A DNA stretch of 64,000 bases from positions 596,001 to 660,000 of the forward strand of contig CP048470.1 of assembly GCA_025559845.1 (NCBI GenBank), given 5' to 3'. This DNA comes from Agrobacterium tumefaciens. GTDB taxonomy: Bacteria > Pseudomonadota > Alphaproteobacteria > Rhizobiales > Rhizobiaceae. The notes beneath the pieces were generated by a model. It saw only the letters and a list, made by a program, of their open reading frames with translations. It searched no databases and had not been told where the DNA came from. The position numbers and the translations under genes are program-made. Below, one piece after another: positions 41,458 through 50,548 of this stretch; within the stretch, counting starts at the first letter, position 1, and each line of letters begins with the position of its first letter.

Positions 41458-42480
41458 TTACTTGAAGAACTCGCCAGCCTGTTCCGGCGTCACTGTTGCC
41501 GTGACGGACCAATAGCCCGGTTTGCCTTCAGCGGCCTTGATGTTGTCCGCAAGGTTCTCATTGTTCACGAACGGGATCGGAATGTAGATGGCGTTCCCGT
41601 AGGTGCCGCCAAAGATACCGTCCTTGAACTCCTTGCCCTGAAGCTTCAACACCGCAACGTTGAGCGCACTGGCCATGACGCCGGGAGGGTTGACCGATGC
41701 ACCGGAATTGAACTTTTCCGCTTCCCAACGGGTCATGAAGTCCTTGCGGATTTCCCCGGTGGCAGCAATGTCCTTCGCCTTGCCTGCAGATTCGATGGCG
41801 CGCCAAGCGCCATCAGCCATGCCGTCCTGCACCCATACACCGCTAATGTCGGGATAAGTCGCAAGAAGGTTTTGCATGGCCTGCTGGCCCTGCGCCTGAT
41901 CCCAGCTCGCATTGGCTTCGTTCAGGACCTTGATGTCAGGATACTTTTTGAAAACTTCGCGGTAACCGGCGACACGCGCTTCGTTTGCAGGGTTGCCAGC
42001 GATGCCGTTGATGGCAACAACGCTTCCCTTGCCCTTCAGCGTATCCGCAAGCCACTGGGCCGACTGGGCTGCCCAGGCCTTCTGGTCGATACCGACATAG
42101 ATCGCATCTTTCGATGAAACCTCTGCGTCGGTGGCGATGACGAGAATATTACGTGCCTTCGCCTGGGCAAAGACTGGATCAAAAGCAGTTGGGCTACCCG
42201 GGTTGATCAGGATTGCATCAACGCCCTGGTTCATGAAATTGCGGATGTGTCCGATCTGGCCCTGAACGTCGACATTGCCGCTCTGAACAACCACTTCGAC
42301 CTTGACGCCCTTTTCACCCCACGCCTTCGCGGCAGCCTGAGCTTCCTCGATCATCTGCGTGCGCCATTCGCTTCCGACGAACGAATTGGAAAGACCGATC
42401 TTGAAGCTCTGTTCCTGCGCGTGCGCGGACGTGCCCGCTGCCAGCATCATCGCGGCAGCAGCCATCAAATGTCTAAACAT
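41458..42480 (-). CDS. Periplasmic sugar-binding protein of the second RbsABC-type importer
   Basis: 340 residues from the ATG at 42480, with GGAGGAG 8-14 bases upstream. Signal peptide MFRHLMAAAAMMLAAGTSAHA (given as ending AHA at residue 21; 20 residues or fewer shown in motif terms: FRHLMAAAAMMLAAGTSAHA). The mature protein is a type 1 periplasmic binding fold: GLSNSFVGSEWRTQMIEEAQ, IRNFMNQGVDAILINPGSPT, NILVIATDAEVSSKDAIYVG, VVAINGIAGNPANEARVAGY. First gene of the operon behind the LacI-type operators. The ligand could be a sugar, glycoside or cyclitol. Confidence 0.92.
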   Translation of the reverse strand: MFRHLMAAAAMMLAAGTSAHAQEQSFKIGLSNSFVGSEWRTQMIEEAQAAAKAWGEKGVKVEVVVQSGNVDVQGQIGHIRNFMNQGVDAILINPGSPTAFDPVFAQAKARNILVIATDAEVSSKDAIYVGIDQKAWAAQSAQWLADTLKGKGSVVAINGIAGNPANEARVAGYREVFKKYPDIKVLNEANASWDQAQGQQAMQNLLATYPDISGVWVQDGMADGAWRAIESAGKAKDIAATGEIRKDFMTRWEAEKFNSGASVNPPGVMASALNVAVLKLQGKEFKDGIFGGTYGNAIYIPIPFVNNENLADNIKAAEGKPGYWSVTATVTPEQAGEFFK

Positions 42481-42514
42481 GAAATTTGCTCCTCCAAGCA
42501 ACGGAAATCGATAA

Positions 42515-42550
42515 TGAAACCGTTTACATAAGCGAATGTAACCGGTTTCA
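42515..42550. promoter_or_regulatory. Tandem LacI-type operators upstream of the sugar operon
   Basis: TGAAACCGTTTACAT (42515-42529) and ATGTAACCGGTTTCA (42536-42550) are inverted arms with one mismatch around AAGCGA. Read differently, they are two CG-centred LacI sites, TGAAACCGTTTACA and TGTAACCGGTTTCA, with centres 22 bases apart. They lie 35-70 bases upstream of the binding-protein start, where they would overlap its promoter. Confidence 0.7.
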
Positions 42551-42850
42551 TAGATGTGTCAATCCCTGACCTCTTTTTTCCCCACCCGTAGTTCGGCGCC
42601 TTCGAGCCGCATGTCTCATTGTCACGGCGAGACACCCAAATCCGTGCGTTTTGGAGGGAGATATGCGTTGTAAGACGGAGTTTTTGATAGGGAGCACCAA
42701 ATTCACAAGGGTAAGTTTTTATGCCTGATAGAGCACTAAAATCTTCCGCTTGGGTCTTGTTGCGTGACCGGCTACCTTTTGATTTCAGACGGAACTCAAA
42801 TCAAATGTCATCGGTTAGCAAAGCAAAAAGATTGCGGGCGGAGCAAGGCA
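42551..42850. other. Intergenic stretch between sugar operon and hydrolase gene
   Basis: Apart from the possible 21-codon frame at 42663 I see no feature here. It holds the promoter of the plus-strand hydrolase gene. Composition is more AT-rich than the neighbours. Confidence 0.5.
42663..42728 (+). CDS. Possible 21-residue small protein or leader peptide
   Basis: ATG at 42663 follows GGAGGGAG by 3-4 bases, a strong ribosome site, and runs MRCKTEFLIGSTKFTRVSFY plus Ala to a TGA at 42726. No family is recognised. It could be a leader peptide for the hydrolase gene downstream or an accident; without conservation data it stays a guess. Confidence 0.2.
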   Translation: MRCKTEFLIGSTKFTRVSFYA

Positions 42851-43897
42851 TTGAGCAAGGAAGAACCAAGGCTTGCGTGGTGGATGGTGCGATGGTTGTT
42901 ACTGGCGCTCGCCATTCCCGGAGCGTCACAGTTGGCGCTGGCCGAAGCGCCACGGCTCGGCCCCTTCGAACTGCCCAGACCACGCGCGCTGACTATTTTC
43001 CAAAATGAGACCGCCTTCGACGCCAGAGAGGCCCTCAACGGCTCCTTCTCTTCTTCCCAAGCCTGTGCCGACATTCCCTATGGGCTGTGGATTGAAGTCG
43101 AGGGCAAAGGCGACTGCATCAGATATTATCCTCACGGATTGGCGGATGGTGAAAACCGCAAGGTTCTGGTCTATTTCGGCGGCGATGTAATGTTGCGCAA
43201 CTCAAAAGGTGTGCGCTTCATCACCGGCTCCTACATCCGGCAATCGCCCGCAACAATTGCAGCCGAAATGGCGGAATGGTCAAAAAAGGCGGGGCATCCC
43301 GTAATTTTCCTAGCACGGCCGGGAATATATGGTTCTTCTGGCGACCACAACAACCGCCGGCACCGGCGCGAGCTTTCCCTGATGAGCCAGGCACTCGACA
43401 GGATCAAACAGAAGCACAATGTATCGTCCTTCATTTTGACTGGACATTCAGCCGGTGGTCAGATTGTAGCGGGGCTTTTGAACCAGCGCACCGATGTTTC
43501 TGCGGCTGTCATCACGTCCGGACTGGTCTCGGTGAAACAGGTATCCAAATTCTGGGAACGGCGGCGTCGCCTTCCCGGCAAACTTCTCTACAATGCCGCA
43601 GCCTTCTATGATCCCGTAGACGAGATTTCCAACGTTTCGACCGCCGACCGCCCGGATATTTATGTCCTCTCTGATCCTGAAGATCGTGTCGTGCCATTCT
43701 TCAGTCAGCTATTCTACGTCAGGCGCTTGCGTACAGCGGGCTTCGAGCCGCACCACCTCTATGCTCATGCGACTGATCCACAGCGTCACATCCTAGCCTA
43801 CCACGGCCGCCTCGCAGCCGCATTGATCTCTAAGGGACAATCGACCGCCGAAATTCGCCGTGCCGTCCACGAGATGGATCTCGAACAGTTCAAATAA
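42851..43897 (+). CDS. Exported alpha/beta-hydrolase-like protein
   Basis: 348 residues if the TTG at 42851 (GGAG 7 bases upstream) is the start; an ATG at 42884 also yields a signal peptide, and an ATG at 42764 gives a longer, unlikely N-terminus. The signal is WWMVRWLLLALAIPGASQLA then LAEA. HNVSSFILTGHSAGGQIVAG contains GHSAGG, the nucleophile elbow with catalytic Ser; VLVYFGGDVMLRN may form the oxyanion region, YVLSDPEDRVVPFFSQLFYV has the acid Asp, and a late His (DPQRHILAYHG) completes a triad. It is an esterase or lipase-like enzyme of the cell envelope, natural substrate unknown. Its stop lies two bases from the stop of the convergent ligase fusion. Confidence 0.78.
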   Translation: MSKEEPRLAWWMVRWLLLALAIPGASQLALAEAPRLGPFELPRPRALTIFQNETAFDAREALNGSFSSSQACADIPYGLWIEVEGKGDCIRYYPHGLADGENRKVLVYFGGDVMLRNSKGVRFITGSYIRQSPATIAAEMAEWSKKAGHPVIFLARPGIYGSSGDHNNRRHRRELSLMSQALDRIKQKHNVSSFILTGHSAGGQIVAGLLNQRTDVSAAVITSGLVSVKQVSKFWERRRRLPGKLLYNAAAFYDPVDEISNVSTADRPDIYVLSDPEDRVVPFFSQLFYVRRLRTAGFEPHHLYAHATDPQRHILAYHGRLAAALISKGQSTAEIRRAVHEMDLEQFK

Positions 43898-43899
43898 GA

Positions 43900-46800
43900 T
43901 CATGCGGCGAAACTGCCATCGGCAGTCGTCTTCAGCCAATCGACCATTTCATGCACTCCGGCGCTGTTCGAACCTTTGAAGAGTACAACGTCCATATCCT
44001 CCAGCTCTTTACGAAGAACGCCCTTTAGGGCGTCGCACGAGCCCACTTTTTTGCCGCGTAAAGAGACGGGAAGCGCACGCCAGAAATCTTCGTACAGATG
44101 ACCGATAACATAGACCCGGTCGATTGAACTCTCTTTCAACACGGTAGCGAGTTCGGTGTGGTAGCCGGAAGCCCCAGGCCCTAGCTCCGCCATCTCGCCG
44201 AGGACTGCAATCTTTCGCCCACCCCCTTCGTGGTCGTTCAAGCGTTCGAGGGCGGCGCGCATTGAGCCGGGATTGGCGTTGTATGCGTCATCGATCATTA
44301 TCAGTCGCCGGCCATCGAGCGACAAAGATGTTTCCTCGCCACGCCCAGGAAGCGCCGAGAAGCTCTTGAGCTTTGCAATAGCTGTCTCAAGGGGGTAACC
44401 GAGCGCCGAAAAGGCAGCAAGAACAGCAAGGCCGTTGAGTGCCATGTGCCGGCCAGCCGCGCCAACGCTATAGGTAATGTCTCCCCCCTCTATGTGGGCG
44501 CAGGCATCGCCGCTCCCCGCATCGTATCGTGTCAGTTGGAAAGCACAGCCATCCGACGTGCCGTAGGTGACAATATCGAGCCCACGGCTGCGGGCTGCAT
44601 TATGAACGATTTCCCATTCCAGCATATCGCGATTGAGCACTGCCTTGTCGCCCGGAGCCATGCCGAGGAAGATTGCGCTTTTCGTTTTTGCGATATCCGA
44701 AATCGTACTGGACTCGTCGAGGTGGGCCGGCAGGATATTGGTAAAGACGGCAACCTTTGGACGCGCCATCCGTGCGCTGACCCCCATTTTACCCACTGCA
44801 AGTTCAAGCACGACATGGGGCGTATCCCACGGGATCGAGGCGAGGTTCCAGGCAACGCCGGTTGGCAGGTTTGCATTGTGGTGGCTTTTGCCCACGCGCC
44901 CCCACGAAGAAAGAGCATGGGCGAGCATGCTAACAACGGTGCTCTTGCCGGCACTTCCCGTCACACCTAGCACGGTGCCACTCATCTGACTCCGCGCATA
45001 ATTCCCCAGAGCAAGGACGGCGCGCATGCCGTCATCGACCTGCAGCACCGGCGCCGGATGCGCTTGCGCAAGGGTCGCATCCGTCGTGATGAGGCCTGCC
45101 GCCGTCCGCATCCCCCTCACGGTATTTACGGGAACACCGGCATCCCCCCTTTGACTGCGTACAACCACAAGCGCACCCGGCTGCATGGCTGGCGCATAGG
45201 TGCAGAGCCCGTTTGGAGTCCAGTCCGCCGGCGGTCGACGAATCCAACGACCGCCGGTCGCAGCCTCGACATGCGCCGCCGTCCATTGCCGCTCCTGATG
45301 AAAGACTTCGGGCTTTGTCCGAACAGCGCGTTGACAAACAAGCTCGCGAAACGACGCCTGCTCCCCGAGGTAGGTGAGATAGGCGACAAAACCGGAAAGA
45401 TAATGTTCGACGTCATCGATACGCACGCGGAAAGCCTGGTGACGAATGAAAAATGATCCGACTATGCGGTCGGGTTTTCGGCAGTACATGGCCATTTCCG
45501 GCCAGAAATGGCCGTTCAGCAAATGCTGCACACGTTTTTCAAGCGCCCGCTCGAAATGTGCAAGATCGATGTCCTCGAGGAGGTGGTTCAGTTGAGGTTC
45601 GGCTGCTATCCGCGACAGCGTTTGACGCGCCGCCATCATCAGCTCAAGCAAGGTGGGAAACGTCGTGATCCGGTTTTCGACAAAGTCGAGATAGCCGGCA
45701 ATATTGCGAATAGCGAAGCGGAAATAACGTTCTTCCGGTCTATGGCGGGTCAGTTCATTGACGCAATAGCCAAGCCAATGGTCGTGGTGTTTCCAATAGT
45801 CCTGGGCAATGAAGTACTCAAAGGCTTTCTCAACGGTCGCGAGCCACACCGGATCGAGCGTGAGAGCGTAAAGGCGCATGAGCCCGAACGCTGCCTCGCC
45901 CTCATAATAGATGGTCCGGTATTTTTGCTTGATAGCGAGATCCGGATAATTGAGGACATGCACGAAAGACCCGGTTTTGCAGTCCTGCATGTGTCGGATG
46001 CCATGAGCAAGTTTGTCGGTCAGGCAGCGCCATTGGTTGCCACCGGTTGCCTTCATGTATTGAACGAACGCCAGTATCGCTACGGCATTCCCGCCCAACT
46101 TGATCTCGTTGTCAGCCTCCACGACAAAGGCAGCCTCCTGTCCATCGGGAAGGACGGCGGACCTAATGAGCGTTTCAGCCAGGTATTGGAGCGCGCGCTC
46201 GATAGCGTCTTTGAGGAAAGGAGAACCCGTCACCTCCCACGCTTCAATCATCGCATAGGTCGTACTGGCATGACGTAACGCATTGTAGGCATGGATGCGC
46301 CTGTCGAAGCAAGCGTGATAACCGTAGACGAAACTGCCATCATGGTTGACCTGGCGGGCAAGATAAGCGGACGAATCCTGCACCAAGGATAGGATCACGC
46401 CTTTATCAAGTCGTTCAACCGTCCGTCTGCCTGTCTCAAGGCCCTTTCCGTCGAGCCGATGCAATCGGCCTGCCTTGTCGCAGAACACGCCCTTTGTCTG
46501 CAGAAGGTAAATCGTTTCCTCATCTTTAAACGCCGGCGGTGACAGGTCCTGAAAACGGGCCGCGGCGTAAAGCCTGAAGTTGTTTTCGTTCACCACGGCA
46601 TGACTGACGCTGTTACCGCCATAAAGCATTGCATTGGCATTCAATTCCTGTTCGGTGAACGCGAAGCGGAAATCTGGATCGAGAGCCAGTCCGAAACGGA
46701 AATAGTTGCGTTTGACCTTGCCAAGTAGAGCTCGCAAGCGCTTCCAACTCGTTGCCTCGGCAACATCTATCCAGTCCACCCGAAGCCAATCTCCTTTGAT

Positions 46801-47049
46801 GCCCTCGGTCTTCATCGTAGCGAGCAGTGAGGTTATTCCCTTTTGCCACGCAGATTCGAATGAAGGACCGGATGCGTTGATGACACGCGCACGTCTTTCG
46901 CCATCCGATACCGAAAAGAACAAAGTTACGGCTGGAAGCGGCGTTTCCAAAGGCTGAATGCCACACCGCAGGAACGTTCTGATGCGAGCGAGTTTTTCTT
47001 TCACGTCCTGCGGCTCGATTACAGATCTCGCAGCGGTTTCAACGTTCAC
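43900..47049 (-). CDS. Fusion of helical toroid-like region and MurF-like ligase, coupled to the secretion operon
   Basis: 1049 residues from a GTG at 47049 that overlaps the end of the adaptor gene and has GGGAGG 5-10 bases upstream; the longer frame to 47172 is inside that gene. Residues about 150-600 are helix-rich with repeated aromatic/His motifs (FVYGYHACFDRRIHAYNALR, YYEGEAAFGLMRLYAL, DYWKHHDHWLGYCVNELTRH), reminiscent of six-hairpin/alpha-alpha-toroid enzymes; I do not recognise a family with certainty. From about 620 a MurF-like ligase follows: GTVLGVTGSAGKSTVVSMLA (P-loop, about 690-709), NILPAHLDESSTISDIAKTK, IDDAYNANPGSMRAALERL and LGEMAELGPGASGYHTELA. MurF adds D-Ala-D-Ala to the wall precursor in the cytosol, but the usual UDP-sugar domain looks degenerate here. 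It may ligate amino acids to a surface polymer or protein. Function unknown. Confidence 0.85.
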   Translation of the reverse strand: MNVETAARSVIEPQDVKEKLARIRTFLRCGIQPLETPLPAVTLFFSVSDGERRARVINASGPSFESAWQKGITSLLATMKTEGIKGDWLRVDWIDVAEATSWKRLRALLGKVKRNYFRFGLALDPDFRFAFTEQELNANAMLYGGNSVSHAVVNENNFRLYAAARFQDLSPPAFKDEETIYLLQTKGVFCDKAGRLHRLDGKGLETGRRTVERLDKGVILSLVQDSSAYLARQVNHDGSFVYGYHACFDRRIHAYNALRHASTTYAMIEAWEVTGSPFLKDAIERALQYLAETLIRSAVLPDGQEAAFVVEADNEIKLGGNAVAILAFVQYMKATGGNQWRCLTDKLAHGIRHMQDCKTGSFVHVLNYPDLAIKQKYRTIYYEGEAAFGLMRLYALTLDPVWLATVEKAFEYFIAQDYWKHHDHWLGYCVNELTRHRPEERYFRFAIRNIAGYLDFVENRITTFPTLLELMMAARQTLSRIAAEPQLNHLLEDIDLAHFERALEKRVQHLLNGHFWPEMAMYCRKPDRIVGSFFIRHQAFRVRIDDVEHYLSGFVAYLTYLGEQASFRELVCQRAVRTKPEVFHQERQWTAAHVEAATGGRWIRRPPADWTPNGLCTYAPAMQPGALVVVRSQRGDAGVPVNTVRGMRTAAGLITTDATLAQAHPAPVLQVDDGMRAVLALGNYARSQMSGTVLGVTGSAGKSTVVSMLAHALSSWGRVGKSHHNANLPTGVAWNLASIPWDTPHVVLELAVGKMGVSARMARPKVAVFTNILPAHLDESSTISDIAKTKSAIFLGMAPGDKAVLNRDMLEWEIVHNAARSRGLDIVTYGTSDGCAFQLTRYDAGSGDACAHIEGGDITYSVGAAGRHMALNGLAVLAAFSALGYPLETAIAKLKSFSALPGRGEETSLSLDGRRLIMIDDAYNANPGSMRAALERLNDHEGGGRKIAVLGEMAELGPGASGYHTELATVLKESSIDRVYVIGHLYEDFWRALPVSLRGKKVGSCDALKGVLRKELEDMDVVLFKGSNSAGVHEMVDWLKTTADGSFAA

Positions 47050-48241
47050 GTAACGCCTCCCGAGCCTTGTTGAAGGGCTTGATAAGATATTCCAGCACGG
47101 TCTTTTCGCCTGTGTGGATGTCAACCGTTGCGACCATGCCCGGTACGATTGGAAACTCCCGGCCGGCCGCATTGATCAGCGCGTCCTTCTCCGTCTTGAT
47201 AAAAACGCGGTAATAATAAATCTCCCGGTCGACCTCATCCTGAATGGTATCGGGTGAGATGGTCGTCACCTGCCCTTCGAGACTACCGTAAACAGCGTAG
47301 TCATAAGCACTGATTTTGACGCTCGCGCGCTGTCCAGGATGTATGTAGGCGATATCGCGAGGGGAGATCCGCGCTTCGATGAGAAGCTCATCACCCAGCG
47401 GAATGATATCCATGAGCTTGCCGTTTGGCGGCACCACACCACCGATGGTCGAAACTTCGATGTTCTTGACGATACCGCGCACCGGGGAACGATGGGTGAG
47501 GCGTGAAAGGCTGTCTGTGCGACCAGTTACGACAGGCGAAAGAGAATTGACCTCCGCGTTCATTTTGGTCAATTCTTCACGGGCCTGCACCACATATTCC
47601 GATTTGATCTCAACCTTCTTGAGTTCCATTTCCACGATCTGTCTGCGCAGGCGAATAACCTCCACGTTGCTCGCAGCGCCAACAGCCCGGAGCTCTTCGT
47701 TAAGTGTCAACTCGCTGCGGACTAGAGCAAGGGATTCCTCAACCCAGTGCAAGGACTCCTCCAGAGCGCGCTTTCGCGCCGTGTAAAGCTCTGTCTCGGC
47801 GGTGATGAGCGCGGGATAGGCATCGAGTGCCGGCGGAAAGGCAAGTGATGTGCTATTAACCTCTGCTTCGAGCCGTGCAGACGCGGCAAGTGCGGCCCGA
47901 TATTTGGCTGCACTTTCTTCCACGTCAGATGCACTTTTGGTGGGATCAAGTTGAGCAAGGATCTGTCCCGGCTCGACAACCTGGTCTTCACGGACATGCA
48001 GCGTCGCAAGAATACCGCCTTCAAGAGACTGAATTACCTGCTCTCGGCTGGTCGGCACCACACGGCCATCCCCACTGGAAACTTCATCGAGCGTGGCGAA
48101 ATAAGCCCATATCAGCAGGACAGCCAAGAGGACGACGAAGACCTGCACGACACGTGTCGATCGGGACAGATTTCGTCCATCGTCGTCGCCAAACACCCAC
48201 CCTGTCTGCCCGGAGAACTCGCGATTGCCGACTGTCGCCAT
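47039..48241 (-). CDS. HlyD-family type I secretion periplasmic adaptor
   Basis: 400 residues. After a short cytosolic N-terminus one membrane helix (VVQVFVVLLAVLLIWAYFAT, about residues 31-50) is followed by GDGRVVPTSREQVIQSLEGG, the lipoyl-like half with LHVREDQVVEPGQILAQLDP, a long helical hairpin (about 90-240), and the C-terminal barrel with THRSPVRGIVKNIEVSTIGG and IVPGMVATVDIHTGEKTVLE. It bridges the inner-membrane exporter and the TolC-like protein. Its ATG is immediately next to the exporter's stop, and its end overlaps the ligase-fusion start. Confidence 0.94.
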   Translation of the reverse strand: MATVGNREFSGQTGWVFGDDDGRNLSRSTRVVQVFVVLLAVLLIWAYFATLDEVSSGDGRVVPTSREQVIQSLEGGILATLHVREDQVVEPGQILAQLDPTKSASDVEESAAKYRAALAASARLEAEVNSTSLAFPPALDAYPALITAETELYTARKRALEESLHWVEESLALVRSELTLNEELRAVGAASNVEVIRLRRQIVEMELKKVEIKSEYVVQAREELTKMNAEVNSLSPVVTGRTDSLSRLTHRSPVRGIVKNIEVSTIGGVVPPNGKLMDIIPLGDELLIEARISPRDIAYIHPGQRASVKISAYDYAVYGSLEGQVTTISPDTIQDEVDREIYYYRVFIKTEKDALINAAGREFPIVPGMVATVDIHTGEKTVLEYLIKPFNKAREALRER

Positions 48242-50491
48242 TCATATCTCCCCGATTGTCTTAAATGGGAATCCCGCCACGCTGGCGCCTTTGTTTACGC
48301 TGGTCGCTTTCCCTCTTGCGATGTTTGGGGGTACGACCTTGTTCACGCCCCGCAACGTGTTGAGGATTTCCTCTTTGCCACCGTCGAGCAATACGTGACC
48401 GCTTTCGACAACCAGAATGCGGTCGACCAGTTCGAGAACACGCATTCGATGCGTGGCAACAACGACTGTTTTTTCTTCGTTCCATACCCTGAAACGGGCA
48501 ATGAACTGGCGTTCGGTGGCCTCATCCATCGCAGCGGTCGGCTCATCCAGGAGAACAACGGAGGGATCTCGAATGAGAAGCCGTGCCAATAGCAAGGCCT
48601 GTTTTTGTCCACCAGAGAGCCCCCGCCCCCCTTCAAGAATGGGATGATCAAGGCCACGTGGAAGCTTACGCACGAACTCATCAGCACCGGTCATGGCGAG
48701 CGCGTCGAGCAACACCGTTTCTGGAGCATGCAGTGCGCCAAGGGTGACATTCTCACGGATCGTGCCGTGGAATAGCCGCGTATCCTGGGTCAGTAGTCCT
48801 ACATTGCGACGGACATCTGCAGGATCGATCTGTGACAAGGCGAGATCGTCAAGCATGACTTCTCCGGCAGCGGGCTCCACCATGCCGGCCATGGCCATCA
48901 GCAGGGTGGATTTTCCCGCACCGTTCTTTCCTAATATTGCGATCTTTTCACCTGGAGATACTGCCAGATCGGCGACAGCAAGCGCGGGTTTGCCCGCCCC
49001 ATTTCCGTAGTGGAACGCCGCTGCCTTCAACCGGTAAGCGCCTCGAAGCGTAGGCGCGCTGACCCGCGTTTCGGTTTCCGGATGGTCCGAAGGCATGCGC
49101 AGGATCGCATCGATACTGTTAAGACCGACGCGCGCCTGTTGAAATCTACCAAGGATCTGCGTGAGCTGCGCCATCGGTGCCATCATACGTGAACCGAGGA
49201 TGGAGCAGGCGACAAGTGAGCCGGTAGTCATGTCTCCTTCCATAACGATTGGCGCACCGACAAAGACGACGGCTGCAAAAGTGCCGGTCTGGACAGTGTG
49301 GCTCCAGGCGGAAAGACCATTAGTGATGGCGCGCAACCGCAATTGGCCATCAGCCGACACGGCGTTGTAATGGTTCCATCGCTGCTGGAAATGATCTTCT
49401 GCCTGCAGGGTTTTAATATCCTCGATCCCCTGCACCGCCTCGACAAGCATGGCGTTGCGCAGCGATGATTCCCGCATGGCCTCGTTTGCGGCCGCACGCA
49501 ACCTGCCTTGGACCAGGAGGCCGGGCAACAGCAGGAACAGCAACGCTGCTACAGGAATGGCCACAAGTGGCCCGCCGATCAGCCAGAAAATAAAGAGAAA
49601 CAGGAGGAAAAACGGAAGATCGGCAACAGCAGCCACGCTGGTGGACGTCAGCAGTTCGCGAACCTGCTCAAGATCTCGCAATTGTGCGATGAAAGTGCCC
49701 GTGGATGTTGGGCGTGCCTGGTTCTTTACGCGTAACGCATGGCCAAAAACGAGATCGGAAACGCGCATATCTGTACGCTTGCCCACAATATCGATGATAC
49801 GAGTGCGCAAGCGTCGCATGATGAAATCGAAAAGCGCTGCGAGCAGCACTCCAACGAAGAGCACGTAAAGCGTGTTGAACGATTTTGAGGGTACTACCCT
49901 GTCGTAGACCTGCATGGAAAACATAACGCCCGCCAGCGCCAGAAGATTGGCAACCAGCGAAGCCAGCATGACATGTCCGTAGGAGCCGATGTCGCGCAAG
50001 GCTATGACGCGGAACCAGTGTTCGCGATACGGAGCAATGTAGTCGTCAACGCGTTCATCGACCGTTCCACGTTGCGGCCGGGCCACGACCACGAAATCGG
50101 TCTGCGACAAAAGCGCATCAACCGGGAGCGTCGCTGCACCACCACCCTCGCCGCTGACAACCACAGAGGTATTCCGGTCGGAAGAAACCGCCGTAACGAC
50201 ACCCACCGCACCGTCGGCCAGTTGGAGGATCAGCGGGAGGCGCCAGCTCGTTAGAAGACGTGGCGAGGGCGCAGTCTTTTTGATCCTCAGCCCCAACTTG
50301 CCGGCCATACGCGCAAGCCCGTCTTCCGCATTGGCGACGTGCAGTGTACCGGCGAGCTGTTGAAGCCCGCCGGCAGAAAACGGCACGCCATAGTGACGCG
50401 CTACATATTGAAAGGCTTCGCTCCAACCTTTCATATCGATACCGGTCACGTCGGCATCTGGATGTTCATTCGTCATGTCGGAAAGAGGCAT
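48242..50491 (-). CDS. Type I secretion ABC exporter (LapB/BapB type)
   Basis: 749 residues with AGAGGA upstream of the ATG at 50491. Residues about 25-150 are a C39-like domain without the catalytic Cys, as in LapB-type exporters of large adhesins. Six membrane helices follow (from HVMLASLVANLLALAGVMFS to about residue 450). The ATPase has ILGKNGAGKSTLLMAMAGMV, GRGLSGGQKQALLLARLLIR, SVVLLDEPTAAMDEATERQF and VVVATHRMRVLELVDRILVV. It moves the unfolded adhesin encoded just upstream out of the cytosol. The last 35 residues beyond the ATPase are a basic tail. Confidence 0.95.
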   Translation of the reverse strand: MPLSDMTNEHPDADVTGIDMKGWSEAFQYVARHYGVPFSAGGLQQLAGTLHVANAEDGLARMAGKLGLRIKKTAPSPRLLTSWRLPLILQLADGAVGVVTAVSSDRNTSVVVSGEGGGAATLPVDALLSQTDFVVVARPQRGTVDERVDDYIAPYREHWFRVIALRDIGSYGHVMLASLVANLLALAGVMFSMQVYDRVVPSKSFNTLYVLFVGVLLAALFDFIMRRLRTRIIDIVGKRTDMRVSDLVFGHALRVKNQARPTSTGTFIAQLRDLEQVRELLTSTSVAAVADLPFFLLFLFIFWLIGGPLVAIPVAALLFLLLPGLLVQGRLRAAANEAMRESSLRNAMLVEAVQGIEDIKTLQAEDHFQQRWNHYNAVSADGQLRLRAITNGLSAWSHTVQTGTFAAVVFVGAPIVMEGDMTTGSLVACSILGSRMMAPMAQLTQILGRFQQARVGLNSIDAILRMPSDHPETETRVSAPTLRGAYRLKAAAFHYGNGAGKPALAVADLAVSPGEKIAILGKNGAGKSTLLMAMAGMVEPAAGEVMLDDLALSQIDPADVRRNVGLLTQDTRLFHGTIRENVTLGALHAPETVLLDALAMTGADEFVRKLPRGLDHPILEGGRGLSGGQKQALLLARLLIRDPSVVLLDEPTAAMDEATERQFIARFRVWNEEKTVVVATHRMRVLELVDRILVVESGHVLLDGGKEEILNTLRGVNKVVPPNIARGKATSVNKGASVAGFPFKTIGEI

Positions 50492-50548
50492 TTATATTCC
50501 TCTGTAGCGGCACACGGCCATCTAAGGCGCACATGCCGTTCCTAGATT

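Noticed and set aside
47050..47172. Upstream start of the ligase fusion
   Set aside because: It would lie inside the adaptor gene; the GTG at 47049 has a good ribosome site and the classic overlap.
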